Of a stretch of DNA of 64,000 nucleotides, positions 28,180 through 37,119 are shown piece by piece. The DNA lies in assembly GCA_964449775.1 (NCBI GenBank), contig CAYVBQ010000008.1, positions 53,803 to 117,802 on the forward strand, read 5' to 3'. The notes under the pieces are model-generated. The model was given only the letters and a program-made list of their open reading frames with translations, made no database searches and was not told the origin of the DNA. Both the position numbers and the translations under genes were made by a program. The first letter of the stretch is position 1. Every line of letters begins with the position of its first letter. The DNA is from Fen-1258 sp964449775 (GTDB lineage: Bacteria > Bacteroidota > Ignavibacteria > Ignavibacteriales > Melioribacteraceae).

Positions 28180-29562
28180 TTGGAAAAATTAATTTTTATT
28201 ATTGATGACGAAGACTCAATTCTTAAAATGCTCTCACATTGGGTCAAGAATCAATGGAACTACAATTGTAAAACTTTTATTAATGGAACGGATGCAATCA
28301 ATTCACTTTCTGATGACCCGGATTTAATTCTGCTTGATATTATGCTTCCGGGTATCAACGGTAATGAAGTTTTAAGTCGCATCAAATTAAAAAATCCTCA
28401 GATCCCGGTAATAATGCTCTCCGCACAAGGCAGCGTAGAAGTTGCTTTAGAATCAATTCGTCTTGGTGCATTCGATTACTTCCCTAAGCCGATTGACAAA
28501 AACCGTCTTGAACCCGCTATCAGAAATGCGGTCAAACATTATGATCTTGAACGAGAAGTTGAAAAATTAAAAGAGAATTTAACAAAAGAATACAGTTTTG
28601 ATAACATTATTTCTGCCGATAAAAAAATGCAAGATGCATTTAAAATGGTTTCTAAAGTGCTCGATAATGATATCACAGTGCTAATTGAAGGCGAGAGCGG
28701 AACTGGAAAAGAATTAATAGCACGCGCTATTCATTTTAACGGAAAAAGAAAGACAGCACCGTTTGTTGTTGTAAATTGCGCATCTATTCCGCGCGAACTC
28801 CTTGAGAGTGAATTGTTTGGGCATGAAAAGGGATCGTTTACCGGAGCGCATGCAAGAAAGATTGGAAAGTTCGAACTTGCAAAAGGCGGGACAATTTTTC
28901 TAGATGAGATCGGCGAAATGGAGATGGCACTGCAAGCAAAAATTCTGAGAGTGATTCAACAAAAAGAATTTGAGCGTGTCGGCGGGAACGAAGTTATTAA
29001 AACAGATGTGAGGATAATATCTGCAACAAACAGAGATCTGAAAGCTGCGGTTGAGAGCAAACATTTCCGCGAAGATCTTTATTACAGGCTGAGCACATTT
29101 CCCATTAATATACTTCCTCTGCGCGAAAGAAAAGGCGATATCGTAATTTTAGTCAACCACTTCATTAATCACTTCAATGCTAAACTTGGTAAAAAAGTGA
29201 AAGGTGTTTCCAGGCAAGCTCTTAAAATAATGTATGATTATGATTGGCCTGGTAACGTGCGCGAACTTGAAAACACTCTTGAGCGGTGCATGATTTTAAG
29301 CGACGGCGATCAAGTGGAAGTAGATTCCTTGCCGGCAAACATCGCTGCACAATTTAAAAACTTTAGCTTTGGAAACAACGCTGTTATGTTCAGCGAGGAT
29401 TCACCGGTTATTCCATTTGAAAAATTAAAGGAAGAAGCTATTCGTCACTCATTAAAAATTACGGAAGGGAATATTGTTGAAGCGGCGCGTAAACTTAAAA
29501 TTGGCCGCGCAACTCTATATCGGTTAATGGATAAATATAAAATTGATTCACCGAAAAACTAA
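28180..29562 (+). CDS. Sigma-54-dependent NtrC-family response regulator
   Basis: The 460-residue protein has a receiver domain (about 1-120; phosphoacceptor Asp in LILLDIMLPG near residue 47 and a conserved Lys in YFPKPID). The AAA+ sigma-54 domain follows at about 140-380, with GESGTGKE, GSFTGAH and GTIFLDEIGE. The GAFTGA loop reads GSFTGA, a common variant. A Fis-type helix-turn-helix ends the protein (AARKLKIGRATLYRLMDKY). The start is a TTG with GAGGGTG just upstream. It forms a two-component pair with the preceding kinase and is followed by a STAS gene 17 bases later. Confidence 0.94.
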   Translation: MEKLIFIIDDEDSILKMLSHWVKNQWNYNCKTFINGTDAINSLSDDPDLILLDIMLPGINGNEVLSRIKLKNPQIPVIMLSAQGSVEVALESIRLGAFDYFPKPIDKNRLEPAIRNAVKHYDLEREVEKLKENLTKEYSFDNIISADKKMQDAFKMVSKVLDNDITVLIEGESGTGKELIARAIHFNGKRKTAPFVVVNCASIPRELLESELFGHEKGSFTGAHARKIGKFELAKGGTIFLDEIGEMEMALQAKILRVIQQKEFERVGGNEVIKTDVRIISATNRDLKAAVESKHFREDLYYRLSTFPINILPLRERKGDIVILVNHFINHFNAKLGKKVKGVSRQALKIMYDYDWPGNVRELENTLERCMILSDGDQVEVDSLPANIAAQFKNFSFGNNAVMFSEDSPVIPFEKLKEEAIRHSLKITEGNIVEAARKLKIGRATLYRLMDKYKIDSPKN

Positions 29563-29579
29563 AAAGCAAAAGGTGAGAT

Positions 29580-29921
29580 GTGGAGATCATTGAAGAGGTT
29601 ATTGACGACATTATTGTTGAGATTATTAATTTAGATCGTGCAACTCTGCGGGAGGCGGAAGAACTGAAATTTAATGTGTCCGAAAAAATTAATGCCGGTT
29701 ATAATAAAATTATTATTGATTTAACTGCGGTTGAGTTTCTTGACTCCACATTCCTTGGTGTAATTGTAAATACTCTTAAGAAAGTTGCTAAGATGGGCGG
29801 TGATCTAAAACTAGTTGGTTTCCAGCCATCGGTAAGGTCTATGTTTGAACTAACGCGTCTGTTCAGAGTGTTCGAGTCATACGGTGAATTGCAAGACGCA
29901 ATAAAAAGTTTTCACAAGTGA
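29580..29921 (+). CDS. STAS-domain anti-sigma factor antagonist-like protein
   Basis: The 113-residue STAS protein starts at a GTG preceded by AGGTGAG. Its phospho-site region VEFLDSTFLGVIVNTLKK closely resembles the STAS protein at 23343-23708, so the two are probably paralogues. It follows the sigma-54 response regulator and precedes the REC-PP2C phosphatase gene, which could dephosphorylate it. The cognate anti-sigma kinase is not visible here, so the partner-switching module is incomplete within this window. Confidence 0.88.
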   Translation: MEIIEEVIDDIIVEIINLDRATLREAEELKFNVSEKINAGYNKIIIDLTAVEFLDSTFLGVIVNTLKKVAKMGGDLKLVGFQPSVRSMFELTRLFRVFESYGELQDAIKSFHK

Positions 29922-29970
29922 AAAAACAGTATTCTCTTTAATCTCTCGGGTTGAATTTCCCGCTGCCCCG

Positions 29971-30137
29971 CCTGCCGATGGGGCGTGTTGCACAACTCTT
30001 TTCACTGTCATTTCGAACCACGTTTTTTGTGGTGAGAAATCTTTATGTAACATTATCGTAAGATTTCTCAGTCGTTCCACAAAACGGAACTCCTTTGAAA
30101 TGACATGCTTCCTTGTGCAACACGCTCGATGGGCAGG
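29971..30137. repeat. Long inverted-repeat element, copy 1
   Basis: The 417-base gap between the STAS and phosphatase genes contains this element. The left end CCTGCC(6)GCGTGTTGCAC at 29971-29993 is the reverse complement of the right end at 30115-30137, apart from six central bases. Inside lie nested inverted segments such as GTCATTTC/GAAATGAC and GAGAAATCT/AGATTTCTC, so the whole can fold into one hairpin. Copies with the same end sequence are at 36903-37115 and 41281-41429. No gene is seen in it. Confidence 0.8.
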
Positions 30138-30144
30138 TTGCGAC

Positions 30145-30211
30145 GTCATTCCCGCATGCTTTTAGCGGGAATCTCTAAGTGGATGCCCGATAAAAACATT
30201 CGGGCATGACA
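30145..30211. repeat. GTCATTCCCG-type dispersed palindromic repeat
   Basis: GTCATTCCCGC with a nearby GCGGGAATC arm, then GATGCCCG and CGGGCATGAC, form two adjacent hairpins. The type is widespread in bacterial intergenic DNA; another copy is at 52762-52841. Confidence 0.65.
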
Positions 30212-30278
30212 AGATACCTCGCTTCGCCTCGGCGAATTGCGGTGAGGAGGTTCATTACTTCGACCGAGTTTTAAAAAG

Positions 30279-30312
30279 CCCTTCCCTTTGGGAAGGGTTG
30301 GGATGGGCTTTT
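30279..30312. repeat. CCCTTCCC/GGGAAGGG hairpin with T-rich tail, copy 1
   Basis: CCCTTCCC and GGGAAGGG with a 3-base TTT loop are followed by TTGGGATGGGCTTTT. The same sequence with one change occurs at 39036-39069. It could terminate transcription ahead of the phosphatase gene, but the identical second copy suggests a mobile small repeat. Confidence 0.6.
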
Positions 30313-30338
30313 AACACACAAAATAGTTTGGGAATCAT

Positions 30339-31481
30339 GTGGCACAAGAAAACACAAGACCAGTAAGCACAATATTACTTGTTGAAGATGAGTTTAACAT
30401 TGCAAAACTCTTCAAATATAATCTTACTAAAGCAGGATTTCGATGTGAAGTAGCAAGCAATGGTAGAGAAGGGTTAGAACTCGCAGAAAAGATCAGACCG
30501 GATTTAATAATAAGCGATGTGATGATGCCGGAAGTAGACGGATATGAATTCCGCAAACGCCTTCTCGAAAATGCCGAACTAAAACAGATACCATTTGTTT
30601 TTCTTACTGCTAAGGGAGAAGAAGATGATGTACTTCATGGCTATGATCTTGAAATAGAAGACTACATAATAAAAACATCCAGTCCAAAGGTAGTAATTGC
30701 AAAAGTTTCTGCAATTCTAAAAAGCCTGGAAAAAGAGCGGGTAAAAGTGGTTGATGAAGTTCAGAGGGCAGCGGATTCAATGGGAACAAAAGTGGTCCCG
30801 GAAGAATTTCCGCAATTCGAAGGATTTCTGATTAAACATTGGCACATGCCCTTTAAAAATATTCCGGGTGGTGACTTTATAGATTACTTTAAACTGGATG
30901 AAGATAACATAGCAATTATTTTCGGCGATGTGATGGGTAAACGTTGGGGAGCCTGGTATTTTGCAATCGCATATGCCGGATATGTTCGCAGCGCTGCCCG
31001 GTTTGTTCTGGAATCATCCAATGATTACCAACCGAGCCACATATTACACAAAGTGAATGAATCGGTTTTCAAAGATGAAAGAATTGCGGAAGTGTTCATT
31101 ACGCTATCAATAATTATTCTTGATAAAAAAAATAAAACTGCCCGCTACTCCGGCGCCGGCGATCTTCCGCTGATATTTAAATCGAAAGAAGTAGAAAGAA
31201 TTATTTCGAAAGGTGTATTGCTTGGATTCAGTAAATCGGGTGAATATGAGGATGTTGAAATCAAACTTAACAGCGGCGATGAATTATTTTTAGTAACCGA
31301 TGGAATCACCGAAGCGCGCAACAAAGAAGGTGTGCTTTATGGAGAAGATAAACTAATGGAATTTATCGGCGCATTGAATCCGGACGAAGATTCTCTTGAA
31401 CAGATGAAAAAAGAGATATTTGATTACACAGGCGGTGAAATGGATGATGACGTTAGTGTTATTGCGGTAAGAGTTTTATAA
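30339..31481 (+). CDS. Receiver-domain PP2C (SpoIIE/RsbU-like) phosphatase
   Basis: The 380-residue protein has a receiver domain at about 8-125 (Asp in LIISDVMMPEVDG near residue 58; Lys-containing FLTAKGEEDD). After a short linker comes a SpoIIE-type PP2C phosphatase domain (about 160-380): a metal-site GDVMGKRWGAWYFAIA, FLVTDGITEARN and the terminal MDDDVSVIAVRV. The likely role is phosphorylation-controlled dephosphorylation of a STAS protein, and one lies directly upstream. It starts at a GTG at 30339; an overlapping ATG at 30337 is out of frame. Confidence 0.93.
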   Translation: MAQENTRPVSTILLVEDEFNIAKLFKYNLTKAGFRCEVASNGREGLELAEKIRPDLIISDVMMPEVDGYEFRKRLLENAELKQIPFVFLTAKGEEDDVLHGYDLEIEDYIIKTSSPKVVIAKVSAILKSLEKERVKVVDEVQRAADSMGTKVVPEEFPQFEGFLIKHWHMPFKNIPGGDFIDYFKLDEDNIAIIFGDVMGKRWGAWYFAIAYAGYVRSAARFVLESSNDYQPSHILHKVNESVFKDERIAEVFITLSIIILDKKNKTARYSGAGDLPLIFKSKEVERIISKGVLLGFSKSGEYEDVEIKLNSGDELFLVTDGITEARNKEGVLYGEDKLMEFIGALNPDEDSLEQMKKEIFDYTGGEMDDDVSVIAVRVL

Positions 31482-31514
31482 GAGATAGTTAGGGCGTATT
31501 TCAATGCGCCCTTG

Positions 31515-32510
31515 TTAAATAAAAATCTCTCCAATCTTCTTCCTTAAAAATTCAAAATATTCTTTTGTTATTGTTACTTGTTTAAAAATATCAATTACAT
31601 CATCCTTTGTTATTTTTTCGAAATCCTCTTCACGCGGTGTAATAAATAATCCTCCCATATCAACAGCAGCGGGGCTAATTAGTAATTGCTTCTCCTCTTT
31701 TGATGAGAATTGGGTTGGCCGGTGTTTTTGCCGTGGAAAAATTAATAACCTCCAAATGCCTTCTTGATAACTCGAAATCAAATTCATAAGTGGTTCATTA
31801 TACGGAAGCGATATCTTCTTAAACGCATTAATAAATGTTTTGAATGCATAGAGCAATTCACCCTTGTCTCTCGATTCGAACGAAATAAAATAACGAAGAT
31901 GCTCTTCGAAGAATCTGACTTCAATTTTTCCGTTGCTGATAACTGTGCGTGAAAGCTTGCCGACAATCTTGTCGAATTCATACTCAACGGGAATAACATG
32001 TTTTGTCCCGGCTTGAAAGTGCATGTGATCGGGTGCAGAAGAACCGCATTTGGGACCATTATAAAAAATAGAATAATACTTTCCCAGCGCGCGTGAAATT
32101 TCCAGGAATTCTGCAAAATTTCCAATAATCGTTTGAGGCACGTGATTCTTTTTTGAAATTGTGAAATGCTCTGGAAAAATTGGATACGGGTTAGAGAAAA
32201 TCACAAAATTTTTATTGTAAGCTAACCCGCTTTGCTCTACCGGAAGATTTTCAACGCACAAAAAACATTTTCTGGCTTTGATAGCTTCGTTAGTTATATC
32301 AGCCGAAGAGGAAATTATTCTATCGGGATTGTATTGAACCTTTACCACAAAATCATCAAATGAAAACTCGCGGGTTTGAACTTTCGCAAGGTTCTCGTAA
32401 TTCGATTTTAAAAATGCCCACGAGCTTTTTTGTTCTTCAAGCATTTTATTACAACGGTCAGCCCACCACTCTGTGCCGTGATTTTTGCCCGGCTTTTCTT
32501 CAATAATCAT
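31515..32510 (-). CDS. DUF4922 HIT-superfamily protein
   Basis: The 331-residue protein resembles DUF4922/GDP-hexose phosphorylase-like members of the HIT superfamily. A CFLC zinc-type pair is near residue 90 (KARKCFLCVENLP). The nucleotide-transfer motif is SSAPDHMHFQAG, whose H-x-H-x-Q matches the active site of galactose-1-phosphate uridylyltransferase-like enzymes. It probably transfers or cleaves nucleoside-diphosphate sugars, but no substrate is known. A short frame (32500-32682) overlaps its start by 11 bases. Confidence 0.75.
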   Translation of the reverse strand: MIIEEKPGKNHGTEWWADRCNKMLEEQKSSWAFLKSNYENLAKVQTREFSFDDFVVKVQYNPDRIISSSADITNEAIKARKCFLCVENLPVEQSGLAYNKNFVIFSNPYPIFPEHFTISKKNHVPQTIIGNFAEFLEISRALGKYYSIFYNGPKCGSSAPDHMHFQAGTKHVIPVEYEFDKIVGKLSRTVISNGKIEVRFFEEHLRYFISFESRDKGELLYAFKTFINAFKKISLPYNEPLMNLISSYQEGIWRLLIFPRQKHRPTQFSSKEEKQLLISPAAVDMGGLFITPREEDFEKITKDDVIDIFKQVTITKEYFEFLRKKIGEIFI

Positions 32511-32682
32511 TTTTCCCTACTTTTTTTTGTCTTGCTAAAATTTCGAATGTCCTTAAACGGTCTTTATAAATATTGTTAATGTTCTGTTTATGAATATCGA
32601 GAGCAGAATCTGTATTGCCCTCCCAGCGCCTGGTTGTGGGTTCATCCAAATATGGAAAAAAGACTGTTACATTCGCCATCAA
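32500..32682 (-). CDS. Possible small protein overlapping the DUF4922 gene
   Basis: A 60-codon frame reads MMANVTVFFPYLDEPTTRRW and continues to ARQKKVGKNDY. It overlaps the next gene's start by 11 bases, an arrangement seen in translational coupling. The composition looks protein-like but I recognise no family. A chance frame cannot be ruled out. The DNA between 32683 and 32850 has no gene; it carries a short GAGAGGTGA-type tandem at about 32773-32800. Confidence 0.35.
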   Translation of the reverse strand: MMANVTVFFPYLDEPTTRRWEGNTDSALDIHKQNINNIYKDRLRTFEILARQKKVGKNDY

Positions 32683-32850
32683 TTATCTTACATTATTATG
32701 ATGCAACTTATAAAAAAGATCAAAGACTTAAAATTGGAAATGTCTACAACTTGGCGAAGATCCTAAAGGGGGCGAGAGGTGAGACATGAGAGGTGAAACG
32801 TGCCGGCTTTCAATATTTCCGTCTTCGTTCCACCTTTCAAAATCATCATT

Positions 32851-35013
32851 CTAAAAAAACAATTCGAAGCTAAAAGAAAAATTCCTTATCGGTGCAATGT
32901 TGCCCATGAACTCAACGTAATTATAGTTGAAAATGTTTTTCGCGTTCAAGTAAATTTTTGCCGGTGTGCTTCCCAGTAAAAAGTTGTAACCCGCGCTTAG
33001 ATCCGTAACGTAAATCGGAACGCGTTTAGCACCGTCAGCCACTACCAGTCTGCTGAACAGATCGTCAATCTCTTCAACTTTACTTGAATATCTAAAATCA
33101 ATTCCGAAATCAAACGGATAAGGCGAGTAACGGACCTGTGCGGAAACAGAATTAAGCGGGCGGTATTTCATCGCAATATTTTTATCCAGATCACGCGTCC
33201 ACATGTAATTGTATCCGGCTGTCAATTTCAATTCACCGGGAATGAGAGACCAATTAGTATTCAATTCAATTCCTTGAATTCGCGCTTTTGACAAATTAAT
33301 AAATTGAATTGTTGATACATCAACCAGGTTGGCTTCTATAAAATTTTTGTATTCAGTTTGAAACAAGGCAAGATCGAACGAAAGATTTTCCGAATAATTG
33401 TATAATGCACCAACTTCGAATGAAGCACTCATTTCTGCTTTTAAATCGGGATTTGATTTTACGCTAACCCCGCTGCTGATAGAGGTCGTTGCGAATACTT
33501 CTGCCGGTGTTGGAGCCCGGAATCCTGTTCCGAACGATGCGCGAAGTATAAAATCTGTTGAAACTTTATAGTTGAATCCAATTTTTGGAGTAACTGCGTT
33601 TGCGCTGTTAAGCGAGTCTAACTTCATGTAATCCCAGCGGACACCCAATGTTGTAATCAGTTTTGAAATTCCTTTGTATTCAATTTGAGAATAAGCGCCA
33701 ACTCCAAAAAATTTTGAACTTCCAAATAATTTTATTGAAGAAATTGCCGAATTGGATACTTCAACTCCGGATGTGAGAACTAGTGCGTCTGATAAAACCA
33801 TGTTTGTCATTAATTCATTGCGGAAAAGATTTGCGATGGATTCCGTAAATTCTTTTCCGTAGCCGTCAAACTTTGTGTAGTAGTAACTTGATTTGAGTTC
33901 GGCAAAGACTTCGTCGTTGAACTGATGATGATAAATCAGTCCGGTGAATAGGCGGTTTGATTTTACAATATTGCCGTTTTCATCATCTTTAGGTACAAGA
34001 GCATTGCGTGAATCTTTCCAATAAAGAAAATTTCCTCTGTTCATATTCAAAAAATCCCCGAAAAATGTTAAATGATTCTGCGGAGTGAAATCATAATTCA
34101 ATTTCATATAACCGAGGTAACGTTTAGAGAAACCGTTCTCACGATAACCCAAATTATCAAACTTTTGGAATGATAATGTGTAGCTTAAATTTTCCACAGA
34201 ATTGGAATGCGTTAGTTCAAGTCCGTAAAATGTTCTGATATTGTTGTTCCATTTCCAAATATCATATGCCGGTTTATCATATCCGCCAAAGTATGAACGG
34301 AAATGCGTGACCGGATTTTTCACCGAGGACCTTGTTATAATATTAATCACTCCTCCAATCGCGGTGGAACCGTATAGTGAACTTGCCGGACCTTTAATTA
34401 TTTCAACCCGTTCAATGTCAGCAATTGGAATTAGCTCCCAAACAATATCACCCGTGTCGCCCGAATACATTGGTATTCCATTAACGGCAAGAAGAACTCT
34501 GGCGCCGACACCCTTGCTGTATCCGTTAGATCCGCGGATGCTTACTTGCTCAAGATTCATTTGTATGCCGGGCACAAAACGGAGTGCGTCATCAAATGTT
34601 AAATAATTCTTCCCCGAAATATTATCCGACGATATAACTGTGGTGCTGACTGGAAGGTCTTGCACTCTCTGCTCATACTTGCTTGCACTGACAATAATTT
34701 GTTGGCTTTGAATCGCTTCCTCGGTCAATATGATAGTAACCGGTTTAGTGTTTGCGTTTAGTGTTACGGACGTTTTCTTTTTCGCATATCCAATAAGCGA
34801 GACTTCGAGAGTACATTCGCCGAACGGAACATTTGTTATCTCAAAAGTTCCATTGCGTAATGTTGTTGCACCAAATTGAGTACCCTTCACCATGACATTT
34901 ACATTTACCAGCGGCTCATTTTTATCTGTTATAACTTTCCCTTTTATTGATCCGCTTTGCGCGAATAAACAAACCGCCGGAAGAAGAAGAAATAATATTG
35001 TTAGCTTTTTCAT
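32851..35013 (-). CDS. TonB-dependent outer-membrane receptor
   Basis: The 720-residue receptor imports a chelate or oligomer across the outer membrane. It has a signal peptide (MKKLTILFLLLPAVCLFAQ) and a CarboxypepD-regulatory-like N-terminal sandwich (about 22-100; GSIKGKVITDKNEPLVNVNV). A plug domain follows (about 115-230) with SIRGSNGYSKG and VEIIKGPASSLYGSTAIGGVINIITR, then a 22-strand barrel ending in NFSFSFELFF with the terminal Phe. The start is the ATG at 35013, six bases inside a GTG. A lipoprotein gene lies directly upstream on the same strand and may be its accessory. Substrate cannot be told. Confidence 0.93.
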   Translation of the reverse strand: MKKLTILFLLLPAVCLFAQSGSIKGKVITDKNEPLVNVNVMVKGTQFGATTLRNGTFEITNVPFGECTLEVSLIGYAKKKTSVTLNANTKPVTIILTEEAIQSQQIIVSASKYEQRVQDLPVSTTVISSDNISGKNYLTFDDALRFVPGIQMNLEQVSIRGSNGYSKGVGARVLLAVNGIPMYSGDTGDIVWELIPIADIERVEIIKGPASSLYGSTAIGGVINIITRSSVKNPVTHFRSYFGGYDKPAYDIWKWNNNIRTFYGLELTHSNSVENLSYTLSFQKFDNLGYRENGFSKRYLGYMKLNYDFTPQNHLTFFGDFLNMNRGNFLYWKDSRNALVPKDDENGNIVKSNRLFTGLIYHHQFNDEVFAELKSSYYYTKFDGYGKEFTESIANLFRNELMTNMVLSDALVLTSGVEVSNSAISSIKLFGSSKFFGVGAYSQIEYKGISKLITTLGVRWDYMKLDSLNSANAVTPKIGFNYKVSTDFILRASFGTGFRAPTPAEVFATTSISSGVSVKSNPDLKAEMSASFEVGALYNYSENLSFDLALFQTEYKNFIEANLVDVSTIQFINLSKARIQGIELNTNWSLIPGELKLTAGYNYMWTRDLDKNIAMKYRPLNSVSAQVRYSPYPFDFGIDFRYSSKVEEIDDLFSRLVVADGAKRVPIYVTDLSAGYNFLLGSTPAKIYLNAKNIFNYNYVEFMGNIAPIRNFSFSFELFF

Positions 35014-35082
35014 GTTCACTCAAAATTTATTTTGGTTTCGGCTTACATTTCTGAAAATCTACTGTTTTTCATTTGGAATAAA

Positions 35083-35619
35083 TTACATTGGCGGCTGGGG
35101 CGGCGGTTTATTAAAATTTACCGTGATATCAACGCCCGTCGCCATCTTTCCGTCCTGGATTATCAGCGGTTTCGGTTTTGATTGGTCTCCGCCAATGTTG
35201 TAAACACCAACGATAACCCAGTCTGCTCTGGCGAAGGAGATTTCCGGATTTCTTGATTGTGCGACCATGACATATGCATGTTCACCCGGTGTGATTTTGA
35301 AATCGGGAAGAAAGTTGTGTTCAATATAATTCTGTTCAACTGAGTTGTAATTAAATTCAGTGCTGCCGTTCGGAATTGGATCAATTACAGCACTCAAATT
35401 TAAAAAAGAAAAATCATTACCCGATTGAATTGCATTTTTGAAAACAAATATGTGAGTCCGTGTTATACCGGCGGGCCAATTACCAATTAAAGTTACTTTT
35501 CCGCTGAAACCCGTTTGTCCCGGATTTGTTGTTTCCGGTTCAGGCTCAATTCCTTTATCACAACCGCTAAGTAAAACGAAAAGAACAATAGTAATTATTG
35601 CAGACAATATTTTTTTCAT
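35083..35619 (-). CDS. Lipoprotein upstream of the TonB receptor
   Basis: The 178-residue protein has a lipobox signal (MKKILSAIITIVLFVLLSGC, Cys20). A beta-rich domain follows that begins GFSGKVTLIGNWPAG and ends in a proline-rich NKPPPQPPM. Similar short lipoproteins next to TonB receptors act as surface-exposed binding partners. It precedes the receptor gene on the minus strand by about 70 bases, so the two are likely co-transcribed. No catalytic motif is visible. Confidence 0.75.
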   Translation of the reverse strand: MKKILSAIITIVLFVLLSGCDKGIEPEPETTNPGQTGFSGKVTLIGNWPAGITRTHIFVFKNAIQSGNDFSFLNLSAVIDPIPNGSTEFNYNSVEQNYIEHNFLPDFKITPGEHAYVMVAQSRNPEISFARADWVIVGVYNIGGDQSKPKPLIIQDGKMATGVDITVNFNKPPPQPPM

Positions 35620-35727
35620 TTTCTATCCATCCTTTCTTCTTACACATCTAATATAATAGAAGTTATAGAACAAATCACCTGTTAACAGGATTGGTAATTA
35701 AGATGAAATTGGTTTTTAGGAGGCACA

Positions 35728-35979
35728 ATGCAAAATCTAAATAGCGCGGATGGTCGCAATCCTATCGCTGAATTAATTAATGATGATGTTTACACTCTCC
35801 TTACCAGCAGAGGATTGATCGATGAAAAATCGGTACGCGACTATCTGATCAGAAAGAAATTCAAAGACCTAAGAGCAAAAAAGATAAGTACCAGCAATGC
35901 TATTGAAACTCTTCGAGAAGAATTTCCGTATCTGCAATTCGATACAATCCGCAAAATTGTTTATCAGCCGCGTAATTAA
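35728..35979 (+). CDS. Small conserved hypothetical protein
   Basis: The 83-residue protein is soluble and helical, with the basic stretch RKKFKDLRAKKISTSNAI and an acidic N-terminus. TAGGAGGC lies upstream of the ATG, and a strong terminator follows at 36004, so it is a well-defined monocistronic unit. The pattern IETLREEFPYLQFDTIRKIVY looks like a helix-turn-helix or a small regulatory domain, but I cannot name the family. Confidence 0.65.
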   Translation: MQNLNSADGRNPIAELINDDVYTLLTSRGLIDEKSVRDYLIRKKFKDLRAKKISTSNAIETLREEFPYLQFDTIRKIVYQPRN

Positions 35980-36003
35980 AAGAACCTCCTCATAGAAAAG
36001 CAG

Positions 36004-36038
36004 CCGGAGCGCAAATTCATCTGCACTCCGGTTTTTTT
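36004..36038 (+). terminator. Rho-independent terminator
   Basis: CCGGAG (36004-36009) pairs with CTCCGG (36026-36031), extended inward by GCA/TGC, and is followed by seven T residues. It lies 24 bases after the stop of the small gene at 35728-35979. Confidence 0.85.
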
Positions 36039-36180
36039 ATTTTAAGACTTAATAGAGAAAGAGACAGAAAATTTTTCATTTCCCTGAAGATTTACCAACG
36101 CTTTTTCTATATTTTTACACAAGAAATTACTATCCATTCTGTTGACGAGACAACATTCACAAATATATGAGGCAACACCA

Positions 36181-36894
36181 ATGAAAAAGTATTTTGTATT
36201 AATTCTATTATTTCCTTTTGTTCTTCCGCTTTTTGCTCAACAAGAAAAAGAGCACGAAGTTAATTCTGAAATTAAAGAACTCACCGAATTCCATGATGTT
36301 ATTTATCAGATATGGCATACTGCATGGCCGGAGAAAGATATCAAATTGTTGAAATCATTTGTGGCTCAGGTAGAAGATGGATACGAGAAAATTAAAAAAG
36401 CCGAATTGCCGGGAATATTGCGCGACAAAAAATCTAAATGGGAGGATGGAGTAAAGAAGCTCGGCGAATTTGTTGACTTGTATAAAAGTACAGCCTCCAA
36501 AACTGATTCTGCGGGGTTGTTAAATGCTGCGGAAAAACTCCATGCTCAGTATGAAACTCTTGTTCGTATTGTAAAACCTTTATCTAAAGAAATAGATAAT
36601 TTTCATCAAGAGTTGTATATGATCTATCATTATTATGTCCCAAATTATGATTATGATAAAATTAAAAAATCTGTTACCATGCTAAGGGCACGTAACGAAA
36701 GTATATTCGTTTCTAAAATTCCGGAAAGATTAAAAGCTAAGAAGGAATCATTTGAAAAAGCAAAAATTGAGTTAGACAATGCAGTTCAAGAATTGTTCGA
36801 GTTGGTTCTTAATGTTAATGATAAAGATAAGATCACAAAAGCCGTTGACGTGGTTCATTCTAAGTATCAAGAATTAGAAAAAGTTTTTGATTGA
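36181..36894 (+). CDS. Periplasmic helical protein of unknown function
   Basis: Starting at the ATG at 36181, the 237-residue protein has a clean signal peptide (MKKYFVLILLFPFVLPLFAQ); a TTG at 36142 would place it internally. The mature part is almost wholly helical and charged. Two related halves each contain an FH(D/Q) motif and a Y.I(W/Y)H sequence (EFHDVIYQIWHTAWPEKD and NFHQELYMIYHYYVPNYD). The paired Tyr/Trp/His motifs may mark a ligand or metal site, but this is inference. A long inverted-repeat element starts nine bases after the stop. Confidence 0.7.
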   Translation: MKKYFVLILLFPFVLPLFAQQEKEHEVNSEIKELTEFHDVIYQIWHTAWPEKDIKLLKSFVAQVEDGYEKIKKAELPGILRDKKSKWEDGVKKLGEFVDLYKSTASKTDSAGLLNAAEKLHAQYETLVRIVKPLSKEIDNFHQELYMIYHYYVPNYDYDKIKKSVTMLRARNESIFVSKIPERLKAKKESFEKAKIELDNAVQELFELVLNVNDKDKITKAVDVVHSKYQELEKVFD

Positions 36895-36902
36895 TCAGCA
36901 AC

Positions 36903-37115
36903 GGTAGCACAGACCCGCCTGCCGGACGGAGTCTGTTGCACAACTTGTCATTCTGAATGGATCCGGCATTAGCCGGAGAAATGAAGAATCTCTATGCTAA
37001 TAATTGCACTAATTCTAAATTTAAGTGTGAGATTCTTCGCTCGTAGACTCGCACAGAATGACATATTCGAGTTCTGCAACACGCTCGGTCGGGCAGGCTT
37101 GAAACCTGTGCTACC
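36903..37115. repeat. Long inverted-repeat element, copy 2
   Basis: The 213-base element starts with GGTAGCACAG (36903-36912) and ends with CTGTGCTACC (37106-37115). Inside are the CCTGCC...TGTTGC/GCAACA...GGGCAGG arms shared with the copies at 29971 and 41281, then TGTCATTCTG/CAGAATGACA and GAAGAATCTC/GAGATTCTTC. The whole can fold on itself. It fills the space between two convergent genes and could end both transcripts. Confidence 0.85.
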
Positions 37116-37119
37116 ATTT

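Noticed and set aside
36903..37115. Small RNA gene in the long inverted repeat
   Set aside because: The structure is a full-length hairpin shared with other intergenic copies, with no promoter; a repeat element explains it better.
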